A DNA stretch of 5,736 nt, taken from contig JBGCFO010000012.1 of assembly GCA_045106955.1 (NCBI GenBank), positions 1 through 5,736 of the forward strand, in the 5' to 3' direction. Source of the stretch: JBGCFO01 sp045106955 (GTDB taxonomy: Bacteria; Pseudomonadota; Alphaproteobacteria; Rickettsiales; Rickettsiaceae). Position numbers and translations under genes: made by a program. Shown here in pieces: positions 1 to 5,736 of this stretch (its first letter is position 1; each line of letters starts with the position of its first letter). A model generated the notes under the pieces. It worked only from the letters and a program-made list of their open reading frames with translations, was not told the origin of the DNA and did not search any database.

Positions 1-1503
1 TATACAGAATCTGTAGAAATTGAAATTCTTTATTGCATATATATACTCTAATATGACAAGTTTACGATATGATTTCATGGCCATTAAAGGCTGTTTATTA
101 GATATTCTTCCCCAGCCGCCTTCTTGTTTTAATAAATAATGACTTCCGATAAAGAATGTAAGATTTGCCAACGAACCAGGAAGCGTACTAAGTATAACTT
201 TATCAAGGCCATACATTCTCCATACTAAAACAGTTGTAAATCCTGCGCTAATGCCAATTAAAGCAGATTTTGTTGTAGAGCGAAATCCAAAAATTGCAAG
301 CATCAAAGGCATTGTTACTATTGGCAAATAAAAACTACTAACCATAGTAAATATACCGAATAGCCCTTGGACACAAAAAGCAAGAACAAATGCTAGTATT
401 CCTATCAAAATCGAACATAAATAAGATATTTTGAGATTAAAGGATTCTGACCATTTCATATTTAAGGCTTTACTTACATCATAAGAAAAAGTTACACTTG
501 CTGCATTGATATAAGAATCAGCTGTAGACATGACCATAGCCATAACACCAGCCGCAATTAATCCTTTTGCTCCAACATAAGCATAATTGTCAATAATATA
601 TCCAAATAATTTACTTGGCTCTAAACTTGGATTTTTTGCAAGCAGCAATATACCAATCCAGAAAAACGTTATCGCTATTATCGAGCATGTGATAATTGCA
701 TAAAAAAATGATTGCGATACTTGATTTGTATCTCTCGACATTGAAATTCTTTGAAAAATTGCCGGATTAATAGATGGAATACAAAAATACACAAATAATA
801 TTCCAGCGCTCCAAGCATTTGGATTATGAATGTTAAATAATTCGCTAAAATCAAATATTTTATTAGATGATACTGTTGAATAAACTACATGAGGATCGTC
901 AAATGTCCCCCAAATAATTAAACCTATTATTGGTAAAATACTGCCAAAGGTAAAAAACTGAATTATATCAGTAAATGTAACTGCCTTAATTCCTCCAAAG
1001 CTTGAATATAATATAACTATAATACAGCTGATTAATATTGCGTAGAAACTTGATACTCCGAAAAATAACTCTAACACTGTTGCTGATACTTTAAATTGGG
1101 CAGCGATCTTACCAATGCAATTAAAAGTACTGGAAATAGACGCAATAAATCGTATTTTATTGCCATAAATATTTCCTAAAGCATCGGCTATTGATATAGA
1201 ACCTAGAAACTCAGACATACGTGGTGCCAATAAATAACAAATGATTAACCAATTAATGATATCTCCACAGAAAATAGGAATCGCCCAAAATATACCGTCT
1301 TTATACACGCCTCCAATGTCAGTCATAAATGCACTTCCACTGATCCAAGTTGCAACTATCGTAGCTACAATTGTTGCAGTTGAAAAGTTGCGATGTCCAA
1401 GAGCATAATGCTTGATGGTTCTTATACCGCGACTTGAAGCAATGCCTACAAATAAAGTAATAAATAAAAATGCCAAAAAGATTGCTGTATCAATATATCC
1501 CAT
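1..1503 (-). CDS. Na+/solute symporter (SSS family), C-terminus outside window
   Basis: This is an inner-membrane secondary transporter that would use the sodium gradient to import a small solute; the substrate cannot be read from the sequence. My translation of the minus strand is open for 501 codons from the ATG at 1503-1501 to the window edge. It shows about 13 hydrophobic helices (first at residues 4-21, last at about 440-458). SSS hallmarks are YSSFGGIKAVTFTDIIQ (residues 166-182), PAIFQRI at 247-253 and the signature MSTADSYINAAS at 325-336. By alignment, S326/T327 occupy the place of PutP Ser340/Thr341, which are known Na+ ligands. A good Shine-Dalgarno supports the start. A hydrophilic tail of more than 40 residues (KQEGGWGRISNKQ onward) continues past the last helix without a stop. 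PutP-like transporters end near here, so this may be a transporter-only protein about to stop or an SSS-histidine kinase fusion. Family assignment is firm; substrate and full length are unknown. Confidence 0.93.
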   Translation of the reverse strand, partial: MGYIDTAIFLAFLFITLFVGIASSRGIRTIKHYALGHRNFSTATIVATIVATWISGSAFMTDIGGVYKDGIFWAIPIFCGDIINWLIICYLLAPRMSEFLGSISIADALGNIYGNKIRFIASISSTFNCIGKIAAQFKVSATVLELFFGVSSFYAILISCIIVILYSSFGGIKAVTFTDIIQFFTFGSILPIIGLIIWGTFDDPHVVYSTVSSNKIFDFSELFNIHNPNAWSAGILFVYFCIPSINPAIFQRISMSRDTNQVSQSFFYAIITCSIIAITFFWIGILLLAKNPSLEPSKLFGYIIDNYAYVGAKGLIAAGVMAMVMSTADSYINAASVTFSYDVSKALNMKWSESFNLKISYLCSILIGILAFVLAFCVQGLFGIFTMVSSFYLPIVTMPLMLAIFGFRSTTKSALIGISAGFTTVLVWRMYGLDKVILSTLPGSLANLTFFIGSHYLLKQEGGWGRISNKQPLMAMKSYRKLVILEYIYAIKNFNFYRFCI

Positions 1504-1511
1504 AATTGTAA

Positions 1512-1516
1512 CACCT
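1512..1516 (-). promoter_or_regulatory. Shine-Dalgarno of the SSS symporter gene
   Basis: Read on the minus strand this is AGGTG, eight bases before the ATG at 1503-1501. It is the clearest ribosome binding site in the window and fixes the symporter start. The other protein genes whose starts are visible here lack a comparable site. Confidence 0.7.
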
Positions 1517-1526
1517 ATTAATTAAA

Positions 1527-1539
1527 AACTAACTTAGTT
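1527..1539. repeat. 13-bp perfect palindrome upstream of the symporter
   Basis: AACTAA-C-TTAGTT is a perfect inverted repeat with a one-base centre, lying 24 bases upstream of the symporter start codon and just upstream of its ribosome binding site. It could be an operator half-site pair in the leader or promoter of the symporter gene. In DNA this AT-rich, short palindromes also arise by chance. The rest of the 224-base gap between the symporter and the small upstream gene (1504-1727) shows no convincing gene or terminator. Confidence 0.25.
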
Positions 1540-1727
1540 GTAAATTTTTAATATCTTTTCAATTAAAAATCAAGCAACGTTTAAAAAAAAACGCTTTATT
1601 TGGCTAAAATGAAACAATTGAGGTATTGACGTGATTTTTTTACATCAAATTGCGGAGATTTTCTTAAGATATAGCTTTATAGCAATTGAATTGAAGTTGT
1701 TGTTTTTATTAACTATGTCATTCGCGT

Positions 1728-1982
1728 CTATTTACTTTTAGTTTTTTCTTGCTGCTCAATATTAGTTTGATGTTTTATTTTTCTTTGTTCTCTGCGTTCC
1801 TTAATATGTTTATAACCAGTCCATAAACCACCGCCAAATAGAGCTAAACCACCTAGTAAAGGACCTCCCATGCCAAATCCTGCTAAACCAGCTAAAATGG
1901 TAGCTCCAATAGGCGATTTCCAAGATTTTCGTTTACGCAATGCTACATTATTATATTTTTGTGAATTATTATTCTTTGGCAT
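1728..1982 (-). CDS. Small glycine-rich single-hydrophobic-segment protein, unknown function
   Basis: I do not recognise this 84-residue protein. It has three parts. The polar N-terminus is basic (residues 1-24, with RKRK at 16-19). A hydrophobic stretch (about 25-56) carries about twelve glycines, including GG and GGG runs and GxxG/GxxxG spacing. The C-terminal tail is highly charged (57-84, YKHIKERREQRKIK) and probably helical. This pattern suits a small membrane or membrane-associated protein with a glycine-zipper-like helix or hairpin and two cytoplasmic basic ends. The ATG has no visible Shine-Dalgarno, but a consensus -10 element lies 22 bases upstream. The gene points the same way as the symporter, 224 bases away, and is divergent from ctpA. 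The biased composition and the promoter argue that it is real; homologues have not been checked. Confidence 0.65.
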   Translation of the reverse strand: MPKNNNSQKYNNVALRKRKSWKSPIGATILAGLAGFGMGGPLLGGLALFGGGLWTGYKHIKERREQRKIKHQTNIEQQEKTKSK

Positions 1983-2004
1983 AATACAACATTAAAACTA
2001 GTAA

Positions 2005-2033
2005 ATTATAGATACTGCATTGATAAATCTAAT
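2005..2033 (-). promoter_or_regulatory. Candidate sigma-70 promoter for the small glycine-rich gene
   Basis: On the minus strand a perfect -10 hexamer TATAAT (2010-2005) is preceded, with a 17-base spacer, by a weak -35 ATTAGA (2033-2028, three of six consensus bases). Transcription would start about 15 bases before the ATG, giving a very short leader, in keeping with the absence of a Shine-Dalgarno. AT-rich DNA yields such hexamers easily, so position is the main support. Confidence 0.35.
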
Positions 2034-2081
2034 TATCTTGCTTTTGATAACATCTTTTAATAATATGATATCTGAAATTTA

Positions 2082-2110
2082 TTGAAGAAAATATGAATAT
2101 AATCTCTAAT
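2082..2110 (+). promoter_or_regulatory. Candidate sigma-70 promoter for the ctpA operon
   Basis: TTGAAG (2082-2087, four of six -35 bases) is followed after a 17-base spacer by TCTAAT (2105-2110, five of six -10 bases). A perfect TATAAT also lies at 2098-2103, but without a matching -35. Either would start transcription 45-60 bases before the ctpA ATG. The 182-base gap between the divergent genes must hold the operon promoter; which hexamer pair is used cannot be settled by eye. Confidence 0.35.
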
Positions 2111-2164
2111 AAATCAATAAACTCATTATATGAATACCAAATACCACAATAAGATTTTAATATT

Positions 2165-3493
2165 ATGAATAAAATAATTTGTTACTTAGCGCTTTGCTTG
2201 CTAATGCTTATACCTGAAGCAATCGCCACAGAAAAAGATTCTAAACAATTAGAAAATAAATCAAAAGAATTTTATTATGATCAATTTCAACAAATATTTG
2301 ACATGGTCAATAAACATTATGTTGATACTCCTGATAATCAAAAAATGACAGATGCAGCAATAGATGGAATGCTAAGAGAATTAGATCCTCATTCTTCTTA
2401 TCTTACTGGCACTGATCTTGAAGATCTTATAACTCATACAAAGGGAGAATTTGGTGGTATAGGCATAGAAATTATATACGATAATGGAGCTGTTAAAGTT
2501 GTATCTCCAATTGATGATTTACCAGCCTATAAAGCTGGCATTAAAGCTGGAGATTATATAGTTGGTGTAAATAATCAATTAGTTCATAGTTTAGGATTTA
2601 ATAAATCCGTTAGAGAAATGAGGGGCACTCCTGGTACAAAAGTCGAACTATTGGTCGTTAATCCAGAAGAAACAAAACCCAAAGAAATAACTTTAACTCG
2701 AGAAATAGTTAAAATTAAACCTGTTAAATTTCGTCTTGAAGGTGATGATATAGCGTATATAAGAATAGTCACTTTTAACGAACAAACAGAATTAGAGCTG
2801 CAAAAGGCTATTAAAAGCTTAATGGCTAAAAACAAAATAAAAGGTATTATTCTAGATTTACGCAATAATCCTGGAGGTTTGTTGAACGAGGCCGTGGCAG
2901 TGAGTAGTTATTTTTTACAGCCAGAAAAAGATATAGTTTTAATTAAAGATAAAAATCATAAAGACACTATACTGCAATCTAATTTCAATAAACAAAAAAT
3001 TACTGATATTCCTATGGTGATTTTGGTGAACTCTGGATCAGCTTCTGCATCTGAAATAGTTGCAGGAGCTCTCCAAGATAATCATAGAGCTATTTTGATA
3101 GGAACCCAAACTTTTGGCAAAGCTTCTGTTCAAACTCTAATACCAGTTAATAAGGATGCTGCAATGAAACTTACTACATCTAAATATTACACGCCAAAGG
3201 GTAAGGCTATTCAAGCAAAAGGAATTGAACCCGATATTGTTATTGAACAATTAAAAGTTGAATATCCAAAAGAACAAGATGGAAGTTGGTATTTAAAGCG
3301 CTTTTCTGAAGCTTCTTTAAAAAACTATCTAAAAAATGATAATGACAAAAAAAATGCTTCTACAAAAAAGCCGACGGAAAAGCCGAAAGTTAAAGAGGAT
3401 AAGTATAAATCATCTGCAGAATATAAAGATGATTATCAATATGCTCGTGCATGTGATGTGATAAGAGGGTTGATTGTAACATCTGATTATTAA
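2165..3493 (+). CDS. ctpA: C-terminal processing peptidase CtpA (S41 family)
   Basis: This is a secreted serine protease of the tail-specific/CtpA type, which trims or degrades periplasmic proteins from exposed C-termini. The 442-residue protein begins with a signal peptide (residues 1-21, hydrophobic core then A-I-A before T22). Next come an N-terminal helical region (about 35-90, DPHSSYL at 74-80), a PDZ domain (about 97-180, starting GGIGIEI) that would bind substrate tails, and the S41 catalytic core. NSGSASASEIVAGALQD (289-305) carries the nucleophile S294. GTQTFGKASVQ (313-323) carries the general-base K319 and Q323, with the 25-residue Ser-Lys spacing known in Prc and D1 protease. DLRNNPGG (231-238) is also typical. 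A Lys/Asp/Asn-rich linker (about 388-420) precedes a short conserved-looking C-terminal helix (DYQYARACDVIRGL). There is no strong Shine-Dalgarno, but the signal peptide supports this ATG. It is first in an operon with a yibQ-like gene and rppH. Catalytic residues are intact, so it should be active. Confidence 0.97.
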   Translation: MNKIICYLALCLLMLIPEAIATEKDSKQLENKSKEFYYDQFQQIFDMVNKHYVDTPDNQKMTDAAIDGMLRELDPHSSYLTGTDLEDLITHTKGEFGGIGIEIIYDNGAVKVVSPIDDLPAYKAGIKAGDYIVGVNNQLVHSLGFNKSVREMRGTPGTKVELLVVNPEETKPKEITLTREIVKIKPVKFRLEGDDIAYIRIVTFNEQTELELQKAIKSLMAKNKIKGIILDLRNNPGGLLNEAVAVSSYFLQPEKDIVLIKDKNHKDTILQSNFNKQKITDIPMVILVNSGSASASEIVAGALQDNHRAILIGTQTFGKASVQTLIPVNKDAAMKLTTSKYYTPKGKAIQAKGIEPDIVIEQLKVEYPKEQDGSWYLKRFSEASLKNYLKNDNDKKNASTKKPTEKPKVKEDKYKSSAEYKDDYQYARACDVIRGLIVTSDY

Positions 3494-4461
3494 TGATGAA
3501 TAACGAATTTAGAAAAAAAATTAAACATTTATTAATTCTTTCTAATCTTGTATTATTGGGATTTTTGTTTGTTTTGGTAATAGTAAATCTGTTGTTTATT
3601 AAACAACGAGTGATAAAAGTAGCAACAGATTTAAATCAATATATAGCAATAGATTTAACAGCTACAAATCAAAAACAAACTATTATCCCAGAATATAGTA
3701 GATTTGTTTATAATAATCTATCTAACGATTCTAATACATTTAACGATGATCTTGCAAAGGATAAAAGTAATGCAACACCTGAAAATCGTAAATCTAAAAT
3801 TGCGATTATTATATCTAATTTAGGATTAAATAAGATTTCTACAGAGCTTGCAATTAATACTCCGCCGGAAATAGCGCTAGGATTTCTTCCTTATACTAAA
3901 AGCCTAAGACCATTGCTAGCGGAAGCTAAACAACTAGGTCACGAATTATATCTCAATATCCCAATGGAACAGATGCAGTTCTCTTATAATGCTGACGATA
4001 TTATGATAAAATCTGATGTATCTAATGAAGAAAATCAAAAAAGACTAAGATATATTCTAGGATCGCAAAACAATTACATTGGTGTATATACTAATCATAA
4101 TGAAATAATTACAGATAATTTCTATGCATTAAGTGATATACTTAAACAATTACAATCTAAACAATTAAAATTATTATCTGGAAGGACAGATATAAAAGAT
4201 GCTAATGGCGAATTATGCAAATCTTATGAAATTATGAACTCAAATGTAGTGATTGATCAAAATTTAGATTCTAACTTAATTCATGCTAATTTAAATCGTT
4301 TAGTGTCCATCGCAAAAGAGAATGGTTATGCTATAGGATATTCTCAAGGATATACATTAACTATTAATATTATTTATGAATGGCTTAATTCTCTTGAAGA
4401 TCAATCAATAGAGTTAGTGCCAATTTCAGAATTATTCAATGAACGAAAATGTCATGGATAA
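3493..4461 (+). CDS. Divergent polysaccharide deacetylase-family (YibQ/DUF610-like) membrane-anchored protein
   Basis: The 322-residue protein has one N-terminal membrane anchor (about residues 12-36), an Asn/Asp/Ser-rich linker (about 40-100), and a periplasmic domain (about 102-315) resembling the divergent polysaccharide deacetylase family. Family landmarks are IAIIISNLGL (103-112), ALGFLPY (128-134), GHELYLNIPME (149-159), YIGVYTNH (195-202) and the C-terminal AIGYSQG region (280-286). Familiar members have acidic and histidine residues at these spots (IDDLG, LHLPMEP, NHMGS, DSRT, GHP). Here they read ISNLG, LNIPMEQ, TNHNE, SGRT and GYSQ, so most presumed metal ligands are replaced. I infer a fold kept without, or with altered, deacetylase activity. 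Its ATG overlaps the ctpA stop (TAATG) and no Shine-Dalgarno is visible, pointing to translational coupling. A second ATG follows directly at 3496 and could be the true start. Its place between ctpA and rppH supports the family call. Confidence 0.85.
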   Translation: MMNNEFRKKIKHLLILSNLVLLGFLFVLVIVNLLFIKQRVIKVATDLNQYIAIDLTATNQKQTIIPEYSRFVYNNLSNDSNTFNDDLAKDKSNATPENRKSKIAIIISNLGLNKISTELAINTPPEIALGFLPYTKSLRPLLAEAKQLGHELYLNIPMEQMQFSYNADDIMIKSDVSNEENQKRLRYILGSQNNYIGVYTNHNEIITDNFYALSDILKQLQSKQLKLLSGRTDIKDANGELCKSYEIMNSNVVIDQNLDSNLIHANLNRLVSIAKENGYAIGYSQGYTLTINIIYEWLNSLEDQSIELVPISELFNERKCHG

Positions 4462-4933
4462 GAATGATAAATCTCAATATTATCAATTACCATATCGCAC
4501 TAGTGTTGGAATGATAATTTTAAATCAAGAAAATAAGGTTTTCGTTGCCAAGAGAGATGGAAAATCATATAAAGCTTGGCAAATGCCTCAAGGAGGAATT
4601 CATCTTGGAGAAACGCCTAGCACTGCGGTATTAAGAGAAATGAAAGAAGAACTTGGAACAAACAATGGTGTCATCATTGCAGAAAGTAAAAAATGGCATA
4701 GTTATAATTTGCCGAAAGAATTAATTCCAAAATTATGGAATGGGAACTTTAGAGGACAAAAACAGAAATGGTTTTTAATTCGATTTACTGGCGAAGATAG
4801 CGAAATTAATATCGATACTCAAGTTCCAGAATTTACTTCGTGGAAATGGATTGCAATAAATGAAATGGCAAAAAATATCATACCATTTAAATATAAGCTA
4901 TATAAATCTATATTAGATGAATTTGGTTTATAA
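4439..4933 (+). CDS. rppH: RNA pyrophosphohydrolase RppH (Nudix)
   Basis: This cytoplasmic Nudix hydrolase removes pyrophosphate from 5'-triphosphate RNA, giving the monophosphate end that speeds RNase E-type decay. The full Nudix box is present at residues 52-74 (G52, E58, then REMKEELG at 66-73), with the metal-binding glutamates E67, E70 and E71. RppH-type surroundings are LPYRTSVGMIILN (17-29), WQMPQGGI (47-54), and PKLWNGNFRGQKQKWFLIRF (97-116), typical of alphaproteobacterial RppH. At 164 residues the length is normal. Two starts are possible: the ATG at 4439, overlapping the upstream gene by 23 bases, or the ATG at 4454 (M6), overlapping by 8 bases. Neither has a clear Shine-Dalgarno. 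The conserved domain begins only near residue 16, so the shorter form is equally plausible. It is the last gene of the ctpA operon, and no good intrinsic terminator follows. Confidence 0.96.
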   Translation: MNENVMDKNDKSQYYQLPYRTSVGMIILNQENKVFVAKRDGKSYKAWQMPQGGIHLGETPSTAVLREMKEELGTNNGVIIAESKKWHSYNLPKELIPKLWNGNFRGQKQKWFLIRFTGEDSEINIDTQVPEFTSWKWIAINEMAKNIIPFKYKLYKSILDEFGL

Positions 4934-4996
4934 TTATATTAAACCCATGCAAAAAATTTATTAATACGCTACCATGAGTGCTTTAGCAATTGATTT

Positions 4997-5023
4997 TTGA
5001 TATGTTTTCGTATATGTTATTAT
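4997..5023 (+). promoter_or_regulatory. Candidate promoter of tRNA-Arg
   Basis: TTGATA (4997-5002, five of six -35 bases) and TATTAT (5018-5023, five of six -10 bases) are separated by a rather short 15-base spacer. A second reading is TTGATT (4990-4995) with TATGTT (5013-5018) and a 17-base spacer. Either would start transcription 25-35 bases before the mature tRNA. The tRNA could also be reached by readthrough from rppH, since no terminator is obvious between them. Confidence 0.3.
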
Positions 5024-5052
5024 TCTGTTTGATGGAATCAATGTAAATATCA

Positions 5053-5129
5053 GCGCCCTTAGCTCAGCTGGATAGAGCAATAGATTTCTAATCTATGTGT
5101 CAGAGGTTCGAATCCTTTAGGGCGCGCCA
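5053..5129 (+). tRNA. tRNA-Arg (anticodon UCU)
   Basis: A complete cloverleaf can be folded by hand. The acceptor stem pairs GCGCCCT (5053-5059) with AGGGCGC (5119-5125). The D arm is GCTC/GAGC around AGCTGGATA. The anticodon stem ATAGA/TCTAT encloses TTTCTAA, with anticodon TCT at 5087-5089, reading AGA arginine codons. The variable loop is GTGTC. The T arm is AGAGG-TTCGAAT-CCTTT, with one G-T pair. The discriminator is G5126 and the CCA end is encoded at 5127-5129. AGA is a common arginine codon in AT-rich genomes such as this. I see no second copy of its 3' end in the window, so there is no sign here of an attachment-site duplication. Confidence 0.97.
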
Positions 5130-5137
5130 ACATCAGA

Positions 5138-5170
5138 GAATTATGCAGTGCATTATTGTAACAGTAATTC
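5138..5170. repeat. Overlapping palindromes just after the tRNA
   Basis: Two inverted repeats overlap here. AATTATGCA-G-TGCATTATT (5139-5157) is symmetric except for one mismatch. ATTATTGT-A-ACAGTAAT (5152-5168) is symmetric with one G-T pair, and GAATTA (5138-5143) can also pair with TAATTC (5165-5170). They begin nine bases after the tRNA CCA end and could form a processing or weak termination structure. No T-run follows, so this is not a standard intrinsic terminator. Confidence 0.3.
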
Positions 5171-5202
5171 ATAGAGAAAAGTTTACAGGACAAGTATTAC
5201 AT

Positions 5203-5502
5203 TCAAACTCCAAAACTATATATCTCCTGCGGCATTGAGCACGCTTGCTTGCAAAGTGCAGTTTTCATATCATTTATCATCGATTGATATTTACTAGACG
5301 TGGCTTGAGTTGTTTCTGCTCATATTTCTATACCTTTCATTCATGCTTTATTTTTCCATGATTATTCTTCGCTGTCTTCATTGAATTTAGCTGCAGAGAG
5401 CGATGCTTGCTTCTCATCATTACTGAGTTGCTGATCTTGATCCTTAGCATTTAATTTTGAAACAGCGCTGCTTATCAATACGAATTTAGGATAAGCGCTC
5501 AT
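5203..5502 (-). pseudogene. Degenerate reading frame with three internal stops, identity unknown
   Basis: Read on the minus strand in one unbroken frame from the ATG at 5502-5500 to a TGA at 5205-5203, these 100 codons look like decayed coding sequence. The first 46 codons are open (start MSAYPKFVLISSAVSKLNAK, then a Gln/Asp/Ser/Lys-rich stretch ending FNEDSEE). Stops follow at 5364-5362 (TAA), 5343-5341 (TGA) and 5322-5320 (TGA). The same frame then stays open for 38 codons (AETTQATSSKYQSMINDMK, later ACSMPQEIYSFGV). Composition is hydrophilic and helix-favouring, with many purine-starting codons, unlike random AT-rich spacer. The first 17 bases overlap the transposase end in another frame. 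I cannot name the protein. It may be the C-terminal remnant of a gene cut by the insertion sequence. Alternatively, only the first 46 codons might be a small live gene. This frame is the main content of the gap between the tRNA and the transposase. Confidence 0.45.
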
Positions 5503-5736
5503 TTAATATTGCTATTCTTTCCTTAGAATTGAGTATTTTTTTAACGTTATACGCATTGATGCATGCTAATACATGTACTAAAAAATTCACTGGAGACCTA
5601 TGCCTTGTATGTTCTAGTCTCATTGAATTCTTTAGCGCATTAAACACTGATTCTATTAACACTCTCCTTCGTAGCATCATTTTATCACTCATTTCTAATA
5701 GATGATTTTTCATATCTTTTCTGAGATTGGTAAATA
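5486..5736 (-). CDS. IS982-family transposase, C-terminal part (5' end outside window)
   Basis: This is the C-terminal end of a DDE transposase that would cut and join the ends of its insertion sequence. The frame is open from the window edge, contributing FTNLRKD before the first internal Met at 5713, so that Met is not the true start. The motif MLRRRVLIESVFNALKN followed by LEHTRHRSPVNFLVHVLACI matches the typical IS982 C-terminal block. The Glu in LIES (codon 5653-5651) is the likely last catalytic acidic residue of the DDE triad. It ends in SKERIAILNERLS and a TAA at 5488-5486. Whether the whole element is intact cannot be seen, and no terminal inverted repeat can be defined because the other end is outside the window. 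It borders a decayed reading frame, consistent with insertion into an accessory gene. Confidence 0.85.
   Translation of the reverse strand, partial: FTNLRKDMKNHLLEMSDKMMLRRRVLIESVFNALKNSMRLEHTRHRSPVNFLVHVLACINAYNVKKILNSKERIAILNERLS

Noticed and set aside
1572..1597. A-rich imperfect hairpin (ACGTTT...AAACGC) downstream of the small minus-strand gene as a terminator
   Set aside because: The stem is about five pairs plus a bulged extension, with no suitable T-run after it, and it lies more than 130 bases past the stop codon.
2584..2865. Open frame of 93 codons on the minus strand inside ctpA
   Set aside because: It lies entirely antisense to the well-supported catalytic region of ctpA and has no recognisable domain; it is a shadow of the real gene.
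4925..4945. GGTTTA...TAAACC stem-loop overlapping the rppH stop as a terminator
   Set aside because: The stem is only six mostly A-T pairs with a nine-base loop and no T-run follows, so it is too weak to call an intrinsic terminator.
5107..5129. tRNA-Arg 3' end as an integrated-element attachment site
   Set aside because: No second copy of the tRNA 3' segment and no integrase gene are visible in the window.
5203..5502. Alternative genetic code (TGA as Trp) to rescue the interrupted frame
   Set aside because: One of the three internal stops is TAA, and the intact genes here use TGG for tryptophan with no in-frame TGA.
1..5736. CRISPR array, riboswitch or toxin-antitoxin pair
   Set aside because: I found no regularly spaced direct repeats, no recognisable riboswitch core and no paired small genes of a known toxin-antitoxin type.

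Overview
The window looks like part of an AT-rich chromosome (roughly 30% GC by eye) from an alphaproteobacterium, most likely an obligate intracellular member of the Rickettsiales or a close relative. Three things support this. The gene order is S41 protease, then a divergent polysaccharide deacetylase-like protein, then RNA pyrophosphohydrolase. The RppH closely resembles what I recall of Rickettsia RppH. There is also IS and pseudogene debris around a tRNA gene. The assignment comes from recognition only; no search was run.

Layout: (1) 1-1503, minus strand: an Na+/solute symporter (SSS family), running off the left edge with no stop after 501 residues. All 13 core membrane helices appear to be present, so its C-terminus is longer than a plain transporter needs. 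(2) 1728-1982, minus strand: a small glycine-rich, one-hydrophobic-segment protein of unknown function. (3) 1983-2164: a divergent intergenic region with plausible promoters for both directions. (4) 2165-4933, plus strand: a compact operon of ctpA (periplasmic C-terminal processing protease), a YibQ-like divergent polysaccharide deacetylase-family membrane protein, and rppH. The genes overlap by 1 base and by 8 or 23 bases, and none has a clear Shine-Dalgarno, which suggests translational coupling. (5) 5053-5129, plus strand: tRNA-Arg(UCU) with encoded CCA. (6) 5130-5736: decayed accessory DNA. On the minus strand there is a degenerate reading frame with three internal stops, next to the C-terminal part of an IS982-type transposase that runs off the right edge.

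How the genes relate: CtpA and the YibQ-like protein would both act in the periplasm or envelope, while RppH starts decay of 5'-triphosphate mRNAs in the cytoplasm. They share a transcript rather than an obvious pathway. The least ordinary points are the apparent loss of the family's metal-ligand motifs in the YibQ-like protein, the open C-terminus of the symporter (possibly a transporter-histidine kinase fusion), the small glycine-rich protein, and the pseudogene/IS junction downstream of the tRNA. I found no clear new biological system.
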